11,176 nt of DNA from VFJJ01 sp031362415 (GTDB lineage Bacteria > Actinomycetota > Acidimicrobiia > IMCC26256 > VFJJ01). Position numbers and translations under genes: made by a program. Numbering within the stretch: the stretch's first letter is position 1; every line of letters starts with the position of its first letter. Under the pieces are notes generated by a model, which was not told where the DNA came from, searched no databases, and saw only the letters and a program-made list of their open reading frames with translations. Shown here piece after piece: positions 1 to 5,855 of this stretch. The stretch is taken from NCBI GenBank assembly GCA_031362415.1, contig JANLSK010000111.1:1-11176 (forward strand), read 5' to 3'.

Positions 1-2
1 TC

Positions 3-152
3 ATGAGCCAGGGCGCCGGTATGGATCCAAAGGGCGGCCGCACCATCGAGCGCGTCACCACCGGCCAGAACCAGAAACACCCCGTTCTTTGTGTGCAGGT
101 CCGCGCCGGGCGCGGACCTGCACACAAAGAAGCGTCAGGGGAGGGCCCCTGA
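3..152 (+). CDS. Possible 3' end of an upstream gene (unverified)
   Basis: This reading frame is open from the window edge to a TGA at 150-152, which would give a tail of at most 49 residues. It contains the stretch GGRTIERVTTGQ (about residues 11-22), which loosely resembles the end of the ARC/Mpa proteasomal ATPase (a GERIVYIRTLVTG-like segment), and arc/mpa is the usual upstream neighbour of dop. Against this, the frame runs through a 23-bp perfect hairpin and ends EGP instead of the QYL tail that docks ARC/Mpa on the proteasome. The real upstream gene could also end in another frame, since a TGA at 4-6 closes frame 1. I treat this as a weak candidate only. Confidence 0.2.
   Translation: MSQGAGMDPKGGRTIERVTTGQNQKHPVLCVQVRAGRGPAHKEASGEGP
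85..131. terminator. 23-bp perfect hairpin upstream of dop
   Basis: Bases 85-107 and 109-131 are exact reverse complements around a single central G at 108. The arms begin TTCTTTGTGTGCAGG and continue into a GC core. A transcript would fold into a very stable stem. No T-tract follows, so it is not a classical intrinsic terminator, but U-tail-less (I-shaped) terminators are commonly predicted in actinobacteria, and its place between an upstream unit and the dop promoter suits transcription termination in either direction. It could instead be a copy of a dispersed palindromic repeat. Confidence 0.55.
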
Positions 153-153
153 C
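134..153. terminator. Second perfect hairpin, tandem to the first
   Basis: GTCAGGGG (134-141) and CCCCTGAC (146-153) are exact reverse complements around the loop AGGG. The stem lies two bases after the 23-bp hairpin, so the pair looks like a tandem terminator. Between it and the dop promoter (154-293) I see no gene and no other clear element. Confidence 0.45.
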
Positions 154-293
154 CCCGGGGCGTGAGCGGGGGATCGGCGGGATGACCGTCGGCGCGAGCC
201 AACCGGACGGGCTCGCCATTGACGGATCACCAACAGGTTCACGGCGGAGGAGTCTACGGAGGAGCCCCGCCCGCCGGACGAGTAGGGGAGGGG

Positions 294-299
294 TAGTCT
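294..299 (+). promoter_or_regulatory. Candidate -10 box of dop
   Basis: TAGTCT fits the actinobacterial TANNNT -10 consensus and ends 9 nt before the ATG at 309, predicting a leaderless or nearly leaderless mRNA. The same spacing recurs before pup, prcB and pafA. I found no convincing -35 box. A GGGGAGGGG stretch at 285-293 could alternatively be a ribosome binding site for a GTG start at 300. Confidence 0.5.
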
Positions 300-308
300 G
301 TGCGGCAC

Positions 309-1820
309 ATGGCACTGCCCAAGGTTCTCAGCATGGAGACCGAGTTCGGTATCTCCGTGCGTGGCGTCTCCGACCCCAATCCGGTCGTCGCCTCATCCCA
401 GCTCATCAACGCGTACGTCGAGCATCGACGGGTGGGATGGGACTTCGACGACGAGTCACCGGGGCGCGACGCTCGCGGGAACTTTCGTGCCGACTCGATG
501 CCGCCCGAGATCGAGAGCCACCTGGTGAACGCCGTGCTCACAAACGGCGCTCGGTACTACGTCGACCACGCCCACCCGGAGTACTCGGCACCAGAGTGCG
601 CCAATCCCCTCGAGGTCGTGCTCTACGACAAGGCGGGCGAGGAGATCCTCGTCCGCTCGATGGCCGCAGTCAAGCGCTCCATGCAGGCGGGCCAAGAGAT
701 CCTGATCCACAAGAACAACAGCGACGGCAAGGGGAACAGCTACGGCACGCACGAGAACTTCCTGGTCGACAGAGCGGTGCCGTTCTCGACCCTGGTGCGT
801 CACCTCCTGCCCTGGTTCGTGACCCGGCAGGTCTTCGCCGGCGCCGGGAAGGTGGGCTCCGAGAACGGGGCTGACGCCTGCGACTTCCAGCTCAGTCAGC
901 GCGCCGACTTCTTCGAGGAGGAGGTCGGGCTCGAGACCACGCTCAAGCGGCCGATCGTCAATACGCGCGACGAGCCGCACGCCGACGCGCAGAAGTACCG
1001 CCGGCTCCACGTGATCGTGGGTGACGCCAACATGTGCGAGGTGACGACCTTCCTCAAGGTCGGGACCACGGCGATCGTGCTGTGCATGATCGAGGACGAT
1101 TTCCTCACTCGTTCGGGGAGGGCTGCTGCGCCCGACCTCTCGCTGCGCAACCCGGTGCGCCAGATCCACGACGTGTCACACGATCCGACGCTGCAGCACC
1201 TCGTCGAGCGCCACGACGGGACCAGGTGCACGGCGCTCGACATCCAGTGGGAGTTCTTCCGCATCGCCGGCAAGTACGCCGACGAGCACGGGCTGCTCGA
1301 GGCGTGCGGCACCGAAGCGATCGGCCGCCAGGTGATGTCGTTGTGGGGGCAGACGCTCGAAACGCTCGAGTCCGATCCCATGAAGCTCGTTGGTCAGCTC
1401 GACTGGGTCACCAAGTTGTCGCTGCTCGACGCGTACCGCGAACGCGACAACCTCGAGTGGAACGATCCGAAGCTCGCCCTGATCGACCTCCAGTATCACG
1501 ACCTCCGACCCGAGCGGTCGTTGTTCGCCAAGGTCGTGCGCTCGGGCAAGGCCGTCCGCCTCGTCGACGACGCCGACGTGATCACCGCGATCACCGAGCC
1601 GCCCGAGACGACCCGCGCCTACTTCCGTGGTCAGTGCCTCAAGCGCTGGCCCGAATCCGTTGTGGCCGCCAACTGGGACAGCCTGATCCTCGACGTCGGG
1701 TCCGACCCGTTGCAGCGCATCCCCATGATGGAGCCGTTGCGGGGAACCAAGGCCCACGTCGGATCGCTCTTCGAGGGGTGCCGCACGCCTGCTGAGCTCA
1801 TCGCCCGGCTCACTGGCTGA
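309..1820 (+). CDS. dop: Dop, deamidase/depupylase of Pup
   Basis: Dop uses an ATP/ADP-bound active site of the glutamine-synthetase-like carboxylate-amine fold. It deamidates the C-terminal Gln of Pup to Glu and also cleaves Pup from conjugates. The protein has 503 residues, close to mycobacterial Dop. The N-terminal METEFGI carries the metal/nucleotide glutamates. The stretch WDFDDESPGRDARG marks the Dop-specific loop that is absent from PafA, and YVDHAHPEYSAPE carries the catalytic Asp (residue 86). Family blocks QLSQRADF, NTRDEPHADA, RRLHVIVGDAN, AYFRGQC and EPLRGTKAHVG follow. I chose ATG 309 because a TAGTCT box ends 9 nt upstream. GTG 300, adding three residues, has a good Shine-Dalgarno and cannot be excluded. 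It is the first gene of the locus, 130 nt before its substrate gene pup. Confidence 0.96.
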   Translation: MALPKVLSMETEFGISVRGVSDPNPVVASSQLINAYVEHRRVGWDFDDESPGRDARGNFRADSMPPEIESHLVNAVLTNGARYYVDHAHPEYSAPECANPLEVVLYDKAGEEILVRSMAAVKRSMQAGQEILIHKNNSDGKGNSYGTHENFLVDRAVPFSTLVRHLLPWFVTRQVFAGAGKVGSENGADACDFQLSQRADFFEEEVGLETTLKRPIVNTRDEPHADAQKYRRLHVIVGDANMCEVTTFLKVGTTAIVLCMIEDDFLTRSGRAAAPDLSLRNPVRQIHDVSHDPTLQHLVERHDGTRCTALDIQWEFFRIAGKYADEHGLLEACGTEAIGRQVMSLWGQTLETLESDPMKLVGQLDWVTKLSLLDAYRERDNLEWNDPKLALIDLQYHDLRPERSLFAKVVRSGKAVRLVDDADVITAITEPPETTRAYFRGQCLKRWPESVVAANWDSLILDVGSDPLQRIPMMEPLRGTKAHVGSLFEGCRTPAELIARLTG

Positions 1821-1873
1821 CCCCGCCCGCTGAGCCCGCCCCTGAGCCCTGCGCCGGCGATGTCTCGCGCAAC

Positions 1874-1892
1874 TCGGCCGACAGTCGGCCGA
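1874..1892. promoter_or_regulatory. Perfect inverted repeat between dop and pup
   Basis: TCGGCCGAC (1874-1882) and GTCGGCCGA (1884-1892) are exact inverted repeats around one central A. The element lies 53 nt after the dop stop and about 42 nt before the pup -10 box. It could be the dop terminator stem or an operator upstream of pup. A related GGCCGAC/GTCGG palindrome precedes prcB. Confidence 0.35.
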
Positions 1893-1934
1893 CGAGTGTC
1901 CCCAGAGCGTCGTTGCGGCGCCGGGGGCCCGTGT

Positions 1935-1946
1935 TAGGGTCGGAGG
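1935..1946 (+). promoter_or_regulatory. Candidate -10 box and RBS of pup
   Basis: TAGGGT (1935-1940) matches TANNNT and ends 10 nt before the pup ATG. GGAGG (1942-1946) is a Shine-Dalgarno sequence only 4 nt from the ATG. If the -10 call is right, transcription would start at or just before the ATG and the GGAGG would not be transcribed. If pup is instead read from further upstream, the GGAGG would serve as a short-spaced ribosome binding site. Confidence 0.4.
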
Positions 1947-1950
1947 CACC

Positions 1951-2151
1951 ATGGCAGGACAGGAACGCAAGGCCAAACCCACTTCGAAGCGTGACGATGA
2001 GGTCACCGAGAACGCCGAGGTCGTCGCGCCCGCGAAACAGGGCGAGAAGATCAAGGAAGAGCTCGACGACCTGCTCGACGAGATCGACTCGGTGCTCGAG
2101 GAGAACGCCGAGGAGTTCGTCCGCAACTACATCCAAAAGGGTGGCCAGTAG
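1951..2151 (+). CDS. pup: Pup, prokaryotic ubiquitin-like protein
   Basis: Pup is the small, largely disordered tag whose C-terminus is joined by an isopeptide bond to substrate lysines and steers them to the proteasomal ATPase. The 66-residue length is typical. The N-terminal half is charged and lacks hydrophobic residues. Residues about 31-58 (KQGEKIKEELDDLLDEIDS and onward) form the coiled-coil-binding helix recognised by ARC/Mpa, and the conserved ENAEEFVRNYIQKGGQ ends the protein. The last residue is Gln, not Glu, so Dop deamidation is required before PafA can use it. The gene sits between dop and prcB with about 100-130 nt on each side and a TANNNT box just ahead of its ATG. Confidence 0.97.
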   Translation: MAGQERKAKPTSKRDDEVTENAEVVAPAKQGEKIKEELDDLLDEIDSVLEENAEEFVRNYIQKGGQ

Positions 2152-2206
2152 TCGGCGGGTCCACGACACGGGGGTTGCCGCTCCCGCAGGCGTGGTCCCG
2201 ATCTTC

Positions 2207-2223
2207 GGGCCGACGTCGGGCCC
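2207..2223. promoter_or_regulatory. Imperfect palindrome upstream of prcB
   Basis: GGGCCGACGTCGGGCCC has a perfect 10-bp core (CCGACGTCGG, 2210-2219) flanked by GGG and GCCC. It ends 12 nt before the candidate prcB -10 box, where it would overlap the -35 region, a usual operator position. The GGCCGAC/GTCGG arms resemble the inverted repeat upstream of pup at 1874-1892. High GC content makes such palindromes fairly easy to find by chance. Confidence 0.3.
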
Positions 2224-2235
2224 TGTGCGCTCGAC

Positions 2236-2241
2236 TACGCT
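2236..2241 (+). promoter_or_regulatory. Candidate -10 box of prcB
   Basis: TACGCT matches TANNNT and ends 9 nt before the prcB ATG, the same geometry as at dop. No Shine-Dalgarno sequence lies upstream of the ATG (the nine bases are CCTCCGACG), which favours leaderless translation. Confidence 0.5.
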
Positions 2242-2250
2242 CCTCCGACG

Positions 2251-3150
2251 ATGACCGACCTCCCTCTTCCCGTCTTCGGCGCGGGTGACGATCCCGGCGC
2301 CTCCTTCTCCGACCTCCTTCGCCGTCGCACGCCGCATCTCCTCCCCGGAAGTGCGTTGCCGACCACCGGAGGCGACGCCACCCCGCACGCATCCCTGGGG
2401 ATCCCTCACGGCACGACCATCGTCACCATCCGGTGCAGAGATGGCGTGCTGATGGCTGGGGACCGTCGAGCCACCGAGGGTCACACCATCGCCAGCAGAG
2501 CCATGGACAAGGTGTTCCCGGCCGATGCCCACTCGATGGTTGGCATTGCCGGAGCAGCTGGACCGGCCATGGAGATGGTGCGACTGTTCGCCACCGAGCT
2601 CGAGCACTACGAGAAGGTGTCCGGCGGGCCGCTGTCGCTCGAGGGCAAGGCCAACAAGCTCTCGCAGATGATCCGAGCCAACCTGCCGGCCGCCTTCCAA
2701 GGGCTGGTGGTCGTCCCGTTGTTCTGCGGGTACGACCGACGCCTAGAGCGGGGACGGGTGTTCCGCTACGACATCACCGGCGGGCGCTACGAAGAAGCCG
2801 ACTACGCAACCACGGGTTCGGGTGGCGTCCACGCTCGCAACTGGATCAAGGCGTTCTGGAGCGACGCCCTCGACCGTGACGCCGTGATCGATCTGTCGCT
2901 GGCGTCGCTGTTCCAAGCAGCCGACGAAGACTCAGCCACCGGCGGCCCCGATCTGATCCGGCGGATCTATCCGTCGGTCGTCATCGTCACCGCTGAGGGC
3001 ATCGCGACGGTGCCCGAAGAAGAGCTGGCGGAGCGTGCCTCGCGCTTGGTCGACACGCCGGCCCTGGGTGGCCCCCGCCGGGTGCAATCAGAGCCCGAGG
3101 CCGGTGGCGCACGTGGCGGCGCTGGGGTCACGAAGAAGGTGCCCCGATGA
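2251..3150 (+). CDS. prcB: Proteasome beta subunit PrcB
   Basis: PrcB is the catalytic subunit of the actinobacterial 20S proteasome, an N-terminal nucleophile threonine protease that matures by cutting off its propeptide. The precursor has 299 residues. Cleavage in HG|TTIV would leave Thr55 as mature Thr1. Asp71 (in AGDRR) and Lys87 (in MDKVF) then fall at mature positions 17 and 33, the expected catalytic partners. Further family blocks are ELEHYEK, GSGG and DEDSATGGPDL. The 54-residue propeptide is normal in length. The C-terminus after about residue 265 is a Gly/Pro/Arg-rich tail, slightly longer than in mycobacteria and probably disordered. The stop overlaps the prcA start by 4 bp (ATGA), indicating translational coupling, which suits the equal stoichiometry of the two rings. 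Confidence 0.97.
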   Translation: MTDLPLPVFGAGDDPGASFSDLLRRRTPHLLPGSALPTTGGDATPHASLGIPHGTTIVTIRCRDGVLMAGDRRATEGHTIASRAMDKVFPADAHSMVGIAGAAGPAMEMVRLFATELEHYEKVSGGPLSLEGKANKLSQMIRANLPAAFQGLVVVPLFCGYDRRLERGRVFRYDITGGRYEEADYATTGSGGVHARNWIKAFWSDALDRDAVIDLSLASLFQAADEDSATGGPDLIRRIYPSVVIVTAEGIATVPEEELAERASRLVDTPALGGPRRVQSEPEAGGARGGAGVTKKVPR

Positions 3151-3833
3151 GCATGCCGTACTACATGTCACCCGAGCAGGTGATGAAAGATCGCGCCGAC
3201 TACGCCCGCAAGGGCATCGCCCGGGGCCGGGCCCTGGTGGGCCTCGAGTACCTCGACGGCGTGGCGCTCGTGGCCGAGAACCCGTCGTCGTCGCTCAACA
3301 AGATCGCCGAGATCTACGACCGGATCGCCTTCGCCGGAGTGGGGCGCTACAACGAGTTCGAGCAGCTGAAGATCTCGGGCATCCGCCACGCCGACGTCAC
3401 CGGCTACCAGTACTCGCGCGACGACGTGAACGCCCGGTCGCTGGCCAACTCCTACGCCCAGCTGCTCGGACAGATCTTCACGCACGAGATGAAGCCCTAC
3501 GAGGTGGAGATCCTCGTGGCCTCGGTGGGCGTCACGGCCGACGATCCCAATCGCCTGTTCCACATCCTCTACGACGGCACGGTGATGGACGAGCACGGTT
3601 ATTCGGTCCTGGGCGGCAATGCCGAGGCGATCGGCGACGCGCTCGAGGGGCAGTTCAGCGAGGGCCTGGGTCTCGGGGAAGCGGTCCGTCTCGGAGCCTC
3701 GGCGCTGGGCAAGCCCGACGACCGGACGCTCGAGGCGACCCAGCTCGAGGTGGCCGTCCTCGACCGTGGCAGTGGCCGTCGGACCTTTCGCCGCATCCCC
3801 GTCACCGAGGTGGCCGAGCTTCTCGCCGGCTGA
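3147..3833 (+). CDS. prcA: Proteasome alpha subunit PrcA
   Basis: PrcA forms the outer heptameric rings of the 20S core, gates the entry pore and docks the ARC/Mpa ATPase. The product has 228 residues. The start MSMPYYMSPEQVMKDR matches the conserved alpha N-terminus that closes the gate, followed by ARKGIARG, VAENPSSSLNKI, YDRIAFAGVGRYNEF, LANSYAQLLGQIFT, KPYEVEILVA and LEVAVLD. There is no N-terminal Thr nucleophile, as expected for an alpha subunit. It is about 20 residues shorter than the mycobacterial protein, missing the C-terminal tail. The ATG overlaps the prcB stop, and AGAAGG (3134-3139) lies 7 nt upstream as ribosome binding site. Confidence 0.97.
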   Translation: MSMPYYMSPEQVMKDRADYARKGIARGRALVGLEYLDGVALVAENPSSSLNKIAEIYDRIAFAGVGRYNEFEQLKISGIRHADVTGYQYSRDDVNARSLANSYAQLLGQIFTHEMKPYEVEILVASVGVTADDPNRLFHILYDGTVMDEHGYSVLGGNAEAIGDALEGQFSEGLGLGEAVRLGASALGKPDDRTLEATQLEVAVLDRGSGRRTFRRIPVTEVAELLAG

Positions 3834-3835
3834 TT

Positions 3836-3865
3836 GCCGACGGTTGGCTCGCGCTGACCGTCGGC
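3836..3865 (+). terminator. Stem-loop directly after prcA
   Basis: GCCGACGGT (3836-3844) pairs perfectly with ACCGTCGGC (3857-3865), and the inner bases extend the stem to 13 pairs, including two G-U pairs, around a TCGC loop. It starts 2 nt after the prcA stop, the place expected for a terminator. No T-tract follows. It probably separates the pup/prc transcript from the DGPF-sigma factor cassette. From 3866 to 3990 I see no further element. Confidence 0.6.
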
Positions 3866-3999
3866 CCCGAATGGGCGTTGCTGGGCGATCCCTCGCGAAC
3901 ACCGCTGCCCTCGACAGGCCGGCGCTGAGCTCCGGTCGTGCATCGGGCTCAACCGCAACCGTGAGAGTCGGCCCGTGGACTCGAATTCCTTGTCGAATC

Positions 4000-4026
4000 C
4001 GTCGATCTGGCGTTGGTCGCTCCGTC
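4000..4026 (+). promoter_or_regulatory. Candidate ECF42-type promoter
   Basis: CGTCGA (4000-4005) and CGTC (4023-4026) are 17 nt apart. As I recall, the ECF42 target promoter described in Streptomyces has TGTCGA at -35 and CG(A/T)C at -10, so this is one mismatch from the -35. An exact TGTCGA also lies at 3991-3996 but without a well-spaced -10. The element is about 50 nt before the DGPF gene, which would fit autoregulation by the sigma factor encoded downstream. Confidence 0.35.
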
Positions 4027-4037
4027 ACTGTGGGTGT

Positions 4038-4054
4038 GCACGGATCGTCCGTGC
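4038..4054. promoter_or_regulatory. Inverted repeat in the DGPF gene leader
   Basis: GCACGGA (4038-4044) and TCCGTGC (4048-4054) are perfect inverted repeats around TCG. The element lies between the candidate -10 (4023-4026) and the ribosome binding site (AAGGGAG, 4063-4069). It could be an operator for a dimeric regulator or a leader hairpin. Confidence 0.4.
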
Positions 4055-4075
4055 CTTTCAGCAAGGGAGTTCACC

Positions 4076-4426
4076 ATGCGCTACATGCTCATCATCGCCA
4101 ACGACCCGGAGCTCCACCCGATCCCGGGCGGGCCGGGATGGGACGAACTGATGGCCGGCTACGCCGCCTTCGGCGAACAGCTGGCGTCCCATGGTCGGCC
4201 CTTCAATGGTGATCCGCTCACTCCGCCCGACACGGCAACCACGGTGCGCGTAAGGGATGGTAAGACGATCACCGTCGACGGGCCCTTCGCCGAGACGAAG
4301 GAGTGGATGTCGGGCTACTACCTGATCGAGGCCGACAACCTCGACAGCGCGCTGAAAGCCGCGAGCATGGTCCCGTCTGCGAAGTACGGAGCCGTCGAGG
4401 TCCGTCCCGTTGCCGAAATGCACTAG
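4076..4426 (+). CDS. YCII-related DGPF-domain protein
   Basis: This is a 116-residue soluble protein of the YCII/DGPF family, a ferredoxin-like fold whose biochemical role is not firmly known. It starts MRYMLIIANDPE, typical of the family, and carries the signature VDGPFAETKEWMSGYYLIEA (about residues 66-85) followed by the helix-strand end LDSALKAASMV and YGAVEVRPV. The ATG is chosen for AAGGGAG ending 6 nt upstream; a GTG at 4013 would add 21 residues unlike the family. Its stop is 10 nt before the sigma factor start. DGPF genes next to an ECF sigma factor with a long C-terminal extension define the ECF42 group, and the DGPF gene is the usual regulatory target there. Confidence 0.9.
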   Translation: MRYMLIIANDPELHPIPGGPGWDELMAGYAAFGEQLASHGRPFNGDPLTPPDTATTVRVRDGKTITVDGPFAETKEWMSGYYLIEADNLDSALKAASMVPSAKYGAVEVRPVAEMH

Positions 4427-4436
4427 TCCCGAGCCC

Positions 4437-5693
4437 ATGGCAGCGCACGTCTCGGACCCGGTGGACGGGGCCATCGAACAGGTCCATCGGGCCGAGCGCG
4501 CTCGAGTGTTGGCGCGGTTGATCGGGCTTTTCCGCGACTTCGATCTGGCCGAAGAGGCGTTGCAGGACGCCTTCGTCGCAGCGGTGCAAGCCTGGCCCCT
4601 CTCCGGCATCCCGGCGAACCCGGCCGGTTGGCTGATGACGGTGGCGAGGCGCAAGGCAGTCGATCGCATCCGATCGGTTGCGGCACGCGATCGGCGCGAG
4701 CGGGACTGGCGTGAGCTGTCGGTCGCGTGGACGCCCGGTGACCCGGAGGCGGTCATCGCCGATGATCGGCTACGGCTCATCTTCACGTGCTGCCACCCGG
4801 CTCTGGCGACCGATGCCCAGGTGGCGCTCACCCTTCGAACGCTTGGCGGGCTCAGCACTGCCGAGGTGGCCCGGGCGTTCGTCGTGAGTCAAGCAACGCT
4901 TGCCCAGCGCTTGGTCCGGGCCAAGCGCAAGATTCGCGACAGCCGGATTCCGTATCAGGTGCCTGGCCCATCGGAACTTCCCGAACGGCTCAACTCGGTG
5001 CTCGCTGTGATCTACCTGATCTTCAACGCCGGGTACCTTCCCGCCGATGGTGACTCGGTGCTGCGCGTCGACCTGTGCGTCGAGGCGAAGCGACTGGCGA
5101 CGCTGCTGCTCGATCTTCTGCCTGGACAGGCCGAGTCCTACGGCCTGGCGGCGCTGCTGTACCTGCACGACGCCCGTCGCGCTGCCAGAACCAACGAGCA
5201 TGGTCAGCCGGTCACCTTGGAGGAACAGGACCGGGAGTTGTGGGATCGACGCCAGATCCTGGCCGGACTCCAGTTGCTCGGCCGCACGACTGCCCTCGGA
5301 CCGCCGGGACCGTACGTCCTCAAGGCGTGCATCGCCGCGGTGCACGCGTCAACACGTGAGTCGAGCGCAACGGACTGGCCAGCGATCGTGGCGTTCTACG
5401 AACAGCTCGTGCGGCTCGAGCCGACACCGATCGTCGCGCTCAACCGAGCGGTCGCGGTCGCCATGGCCGACTCGCCCGCGAGGGGGTTGGCGTTGCTCGA
5501 TGATCCAGTCCTCGCCGAGGCCCTGGCCGAATACCACCTGTACCACTCGACCCGAGCCGACCTTCTCCGTCGAGAAGGCCTCATCGACGAGGCGGGCGTG
5601 GCCTACGAACGGGCCCGAGCGTTGACCCGGAACCAGGCCGAGCAGGGGTTCTTCGACCGTCGCCTCGGAGAGCTCCTGGGCGAGGACGCCTGA
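4437..5693 (+). CDS. ECF sigma factor, ECF42 type, with C-terminal TPR-like domain
   Basis: The product has 418 residues, about twice a minimal ECF sigma factor. Sigma region 2 spans roughly 14-80 (VLARLIGLFRDFDLAEEALQ, GWLMTVARRKAVDRIRS). Region 4 spans about 112-170, with the helix-turn-helix GLSTAEVARAFVVSQATLAQ. From about 183 a helical domain begins with LNSVLAVIYLIFNAGY and includes LNRAVAVAMADSPARGLALLD near 335-355, the TPR-like extension of COG4941 proteins. No anti-sigma factor or membrane protein is nearby; in this group the extension itself takes part in control. The family motif I recall is FNEGY, here FNAGY (196-200). Start choice: ATG 4437, 10 nt after the DGPF stop; an in-frame TTG at 4410 would overlap that gene. 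Neither start has a strong ribosome binding site, so translational coupling is likely. Confidence 0.93.
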   Translation: MAAHVSDPVDGAIEQVHRAERARVLARLIGLFRDFDLAEEALQDAFVAAVQAWPLSGIPANPAGWLMTVARRKAVDRIRSVAARDRRERDWRELSVAWTPGDPEAVIADDRLRLIFTCCHPALATDAQVALTLRTLGGLSTAEVARAFVVSQATLAQRLVRAKRKIRDSRIPYQVPGPSELPERLNSVLAVIYLIFNAGYLPADGDSVLRVDLCVEAKRLATLLLDLLPGQAESYGLAALLYLHDARRAARTNEHGQPVTLEEQDRELWDRRQILAGLQLLGRTTALGPPGPYVLKACIAAVHASTRESSATDWPAIVAFYEQLVRLEPTPIVALNRAVAVAMADSPARGLALLDDPVLAEALAEYHLYHSTRADLLRREGLIDEAGVAYERARALTRNQAEQGFFDRRLGELLGEDA

Positions 5694-5839
5694 AGTCGAT
5701 GCCTGGGATCGGCGAGCACGTGCCGTTGGATCCTCGCGTTCCCACACCGAGAGAAATGCCCCGCTCGACCGGCGGCAACACCGAATGTGACCGGGCCGGA
5801 CGGATCCATCGAGTCCAGACGCAGAGTGCCGGGAGGGCT

Positions 5840-5845
5840 TACACT
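5840..5845 (+). promoter_or_regulatory. Candidate -10 box of pafA
   Basis: TACACT matches TANNNT and ends 10 nt before the pafA ATG at 5856; the intervening bases are pyrimidine-rich with no ribosome binding site. The box lies in the loop of a short GGGAG/CTCCC inverted repeat (5831-5835 and 5844-5848). The rest of the 162-nt gap after the sigma factor gene holds an 8-bp palindrome GCACGTGC (5716-5723) and nothing else I can name. Confidence 0.5.
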
Positions 5846-5855
5846 CCCCGCCACC

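Noticed and set aside
183..193. TGACCGTCGGC shared with the prcA stem-loop (3855-3865)
   Set aside because: An 11-base match is expected many times by chance in 11 kb of GC-rich DNA, and the copy at 183 has no pairing partner nearby.
2..874. Long open + strand frame overlapping the start of dop in another frame
   Set aside because: Its translation is Arg/Pro-rich without recognisable motifs and most of it overlaps dop, which has a full set of family motifs. It is a GC-rich shadow frame.
4013..4075. Upstream GTG start for the DGPF protein
   Set aside because: The extra 21 residues are not family-like and would overlap the promoter and inverted repeat; ATG 4076 has a well-spaced AAGGGAG.
3619..4212. 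Open frame running from prcA through the intergenic region into the DGPF gene
   Set aside because: The translation is low-complexity Arg/Ser-rich sequence out of frame with both real genes.
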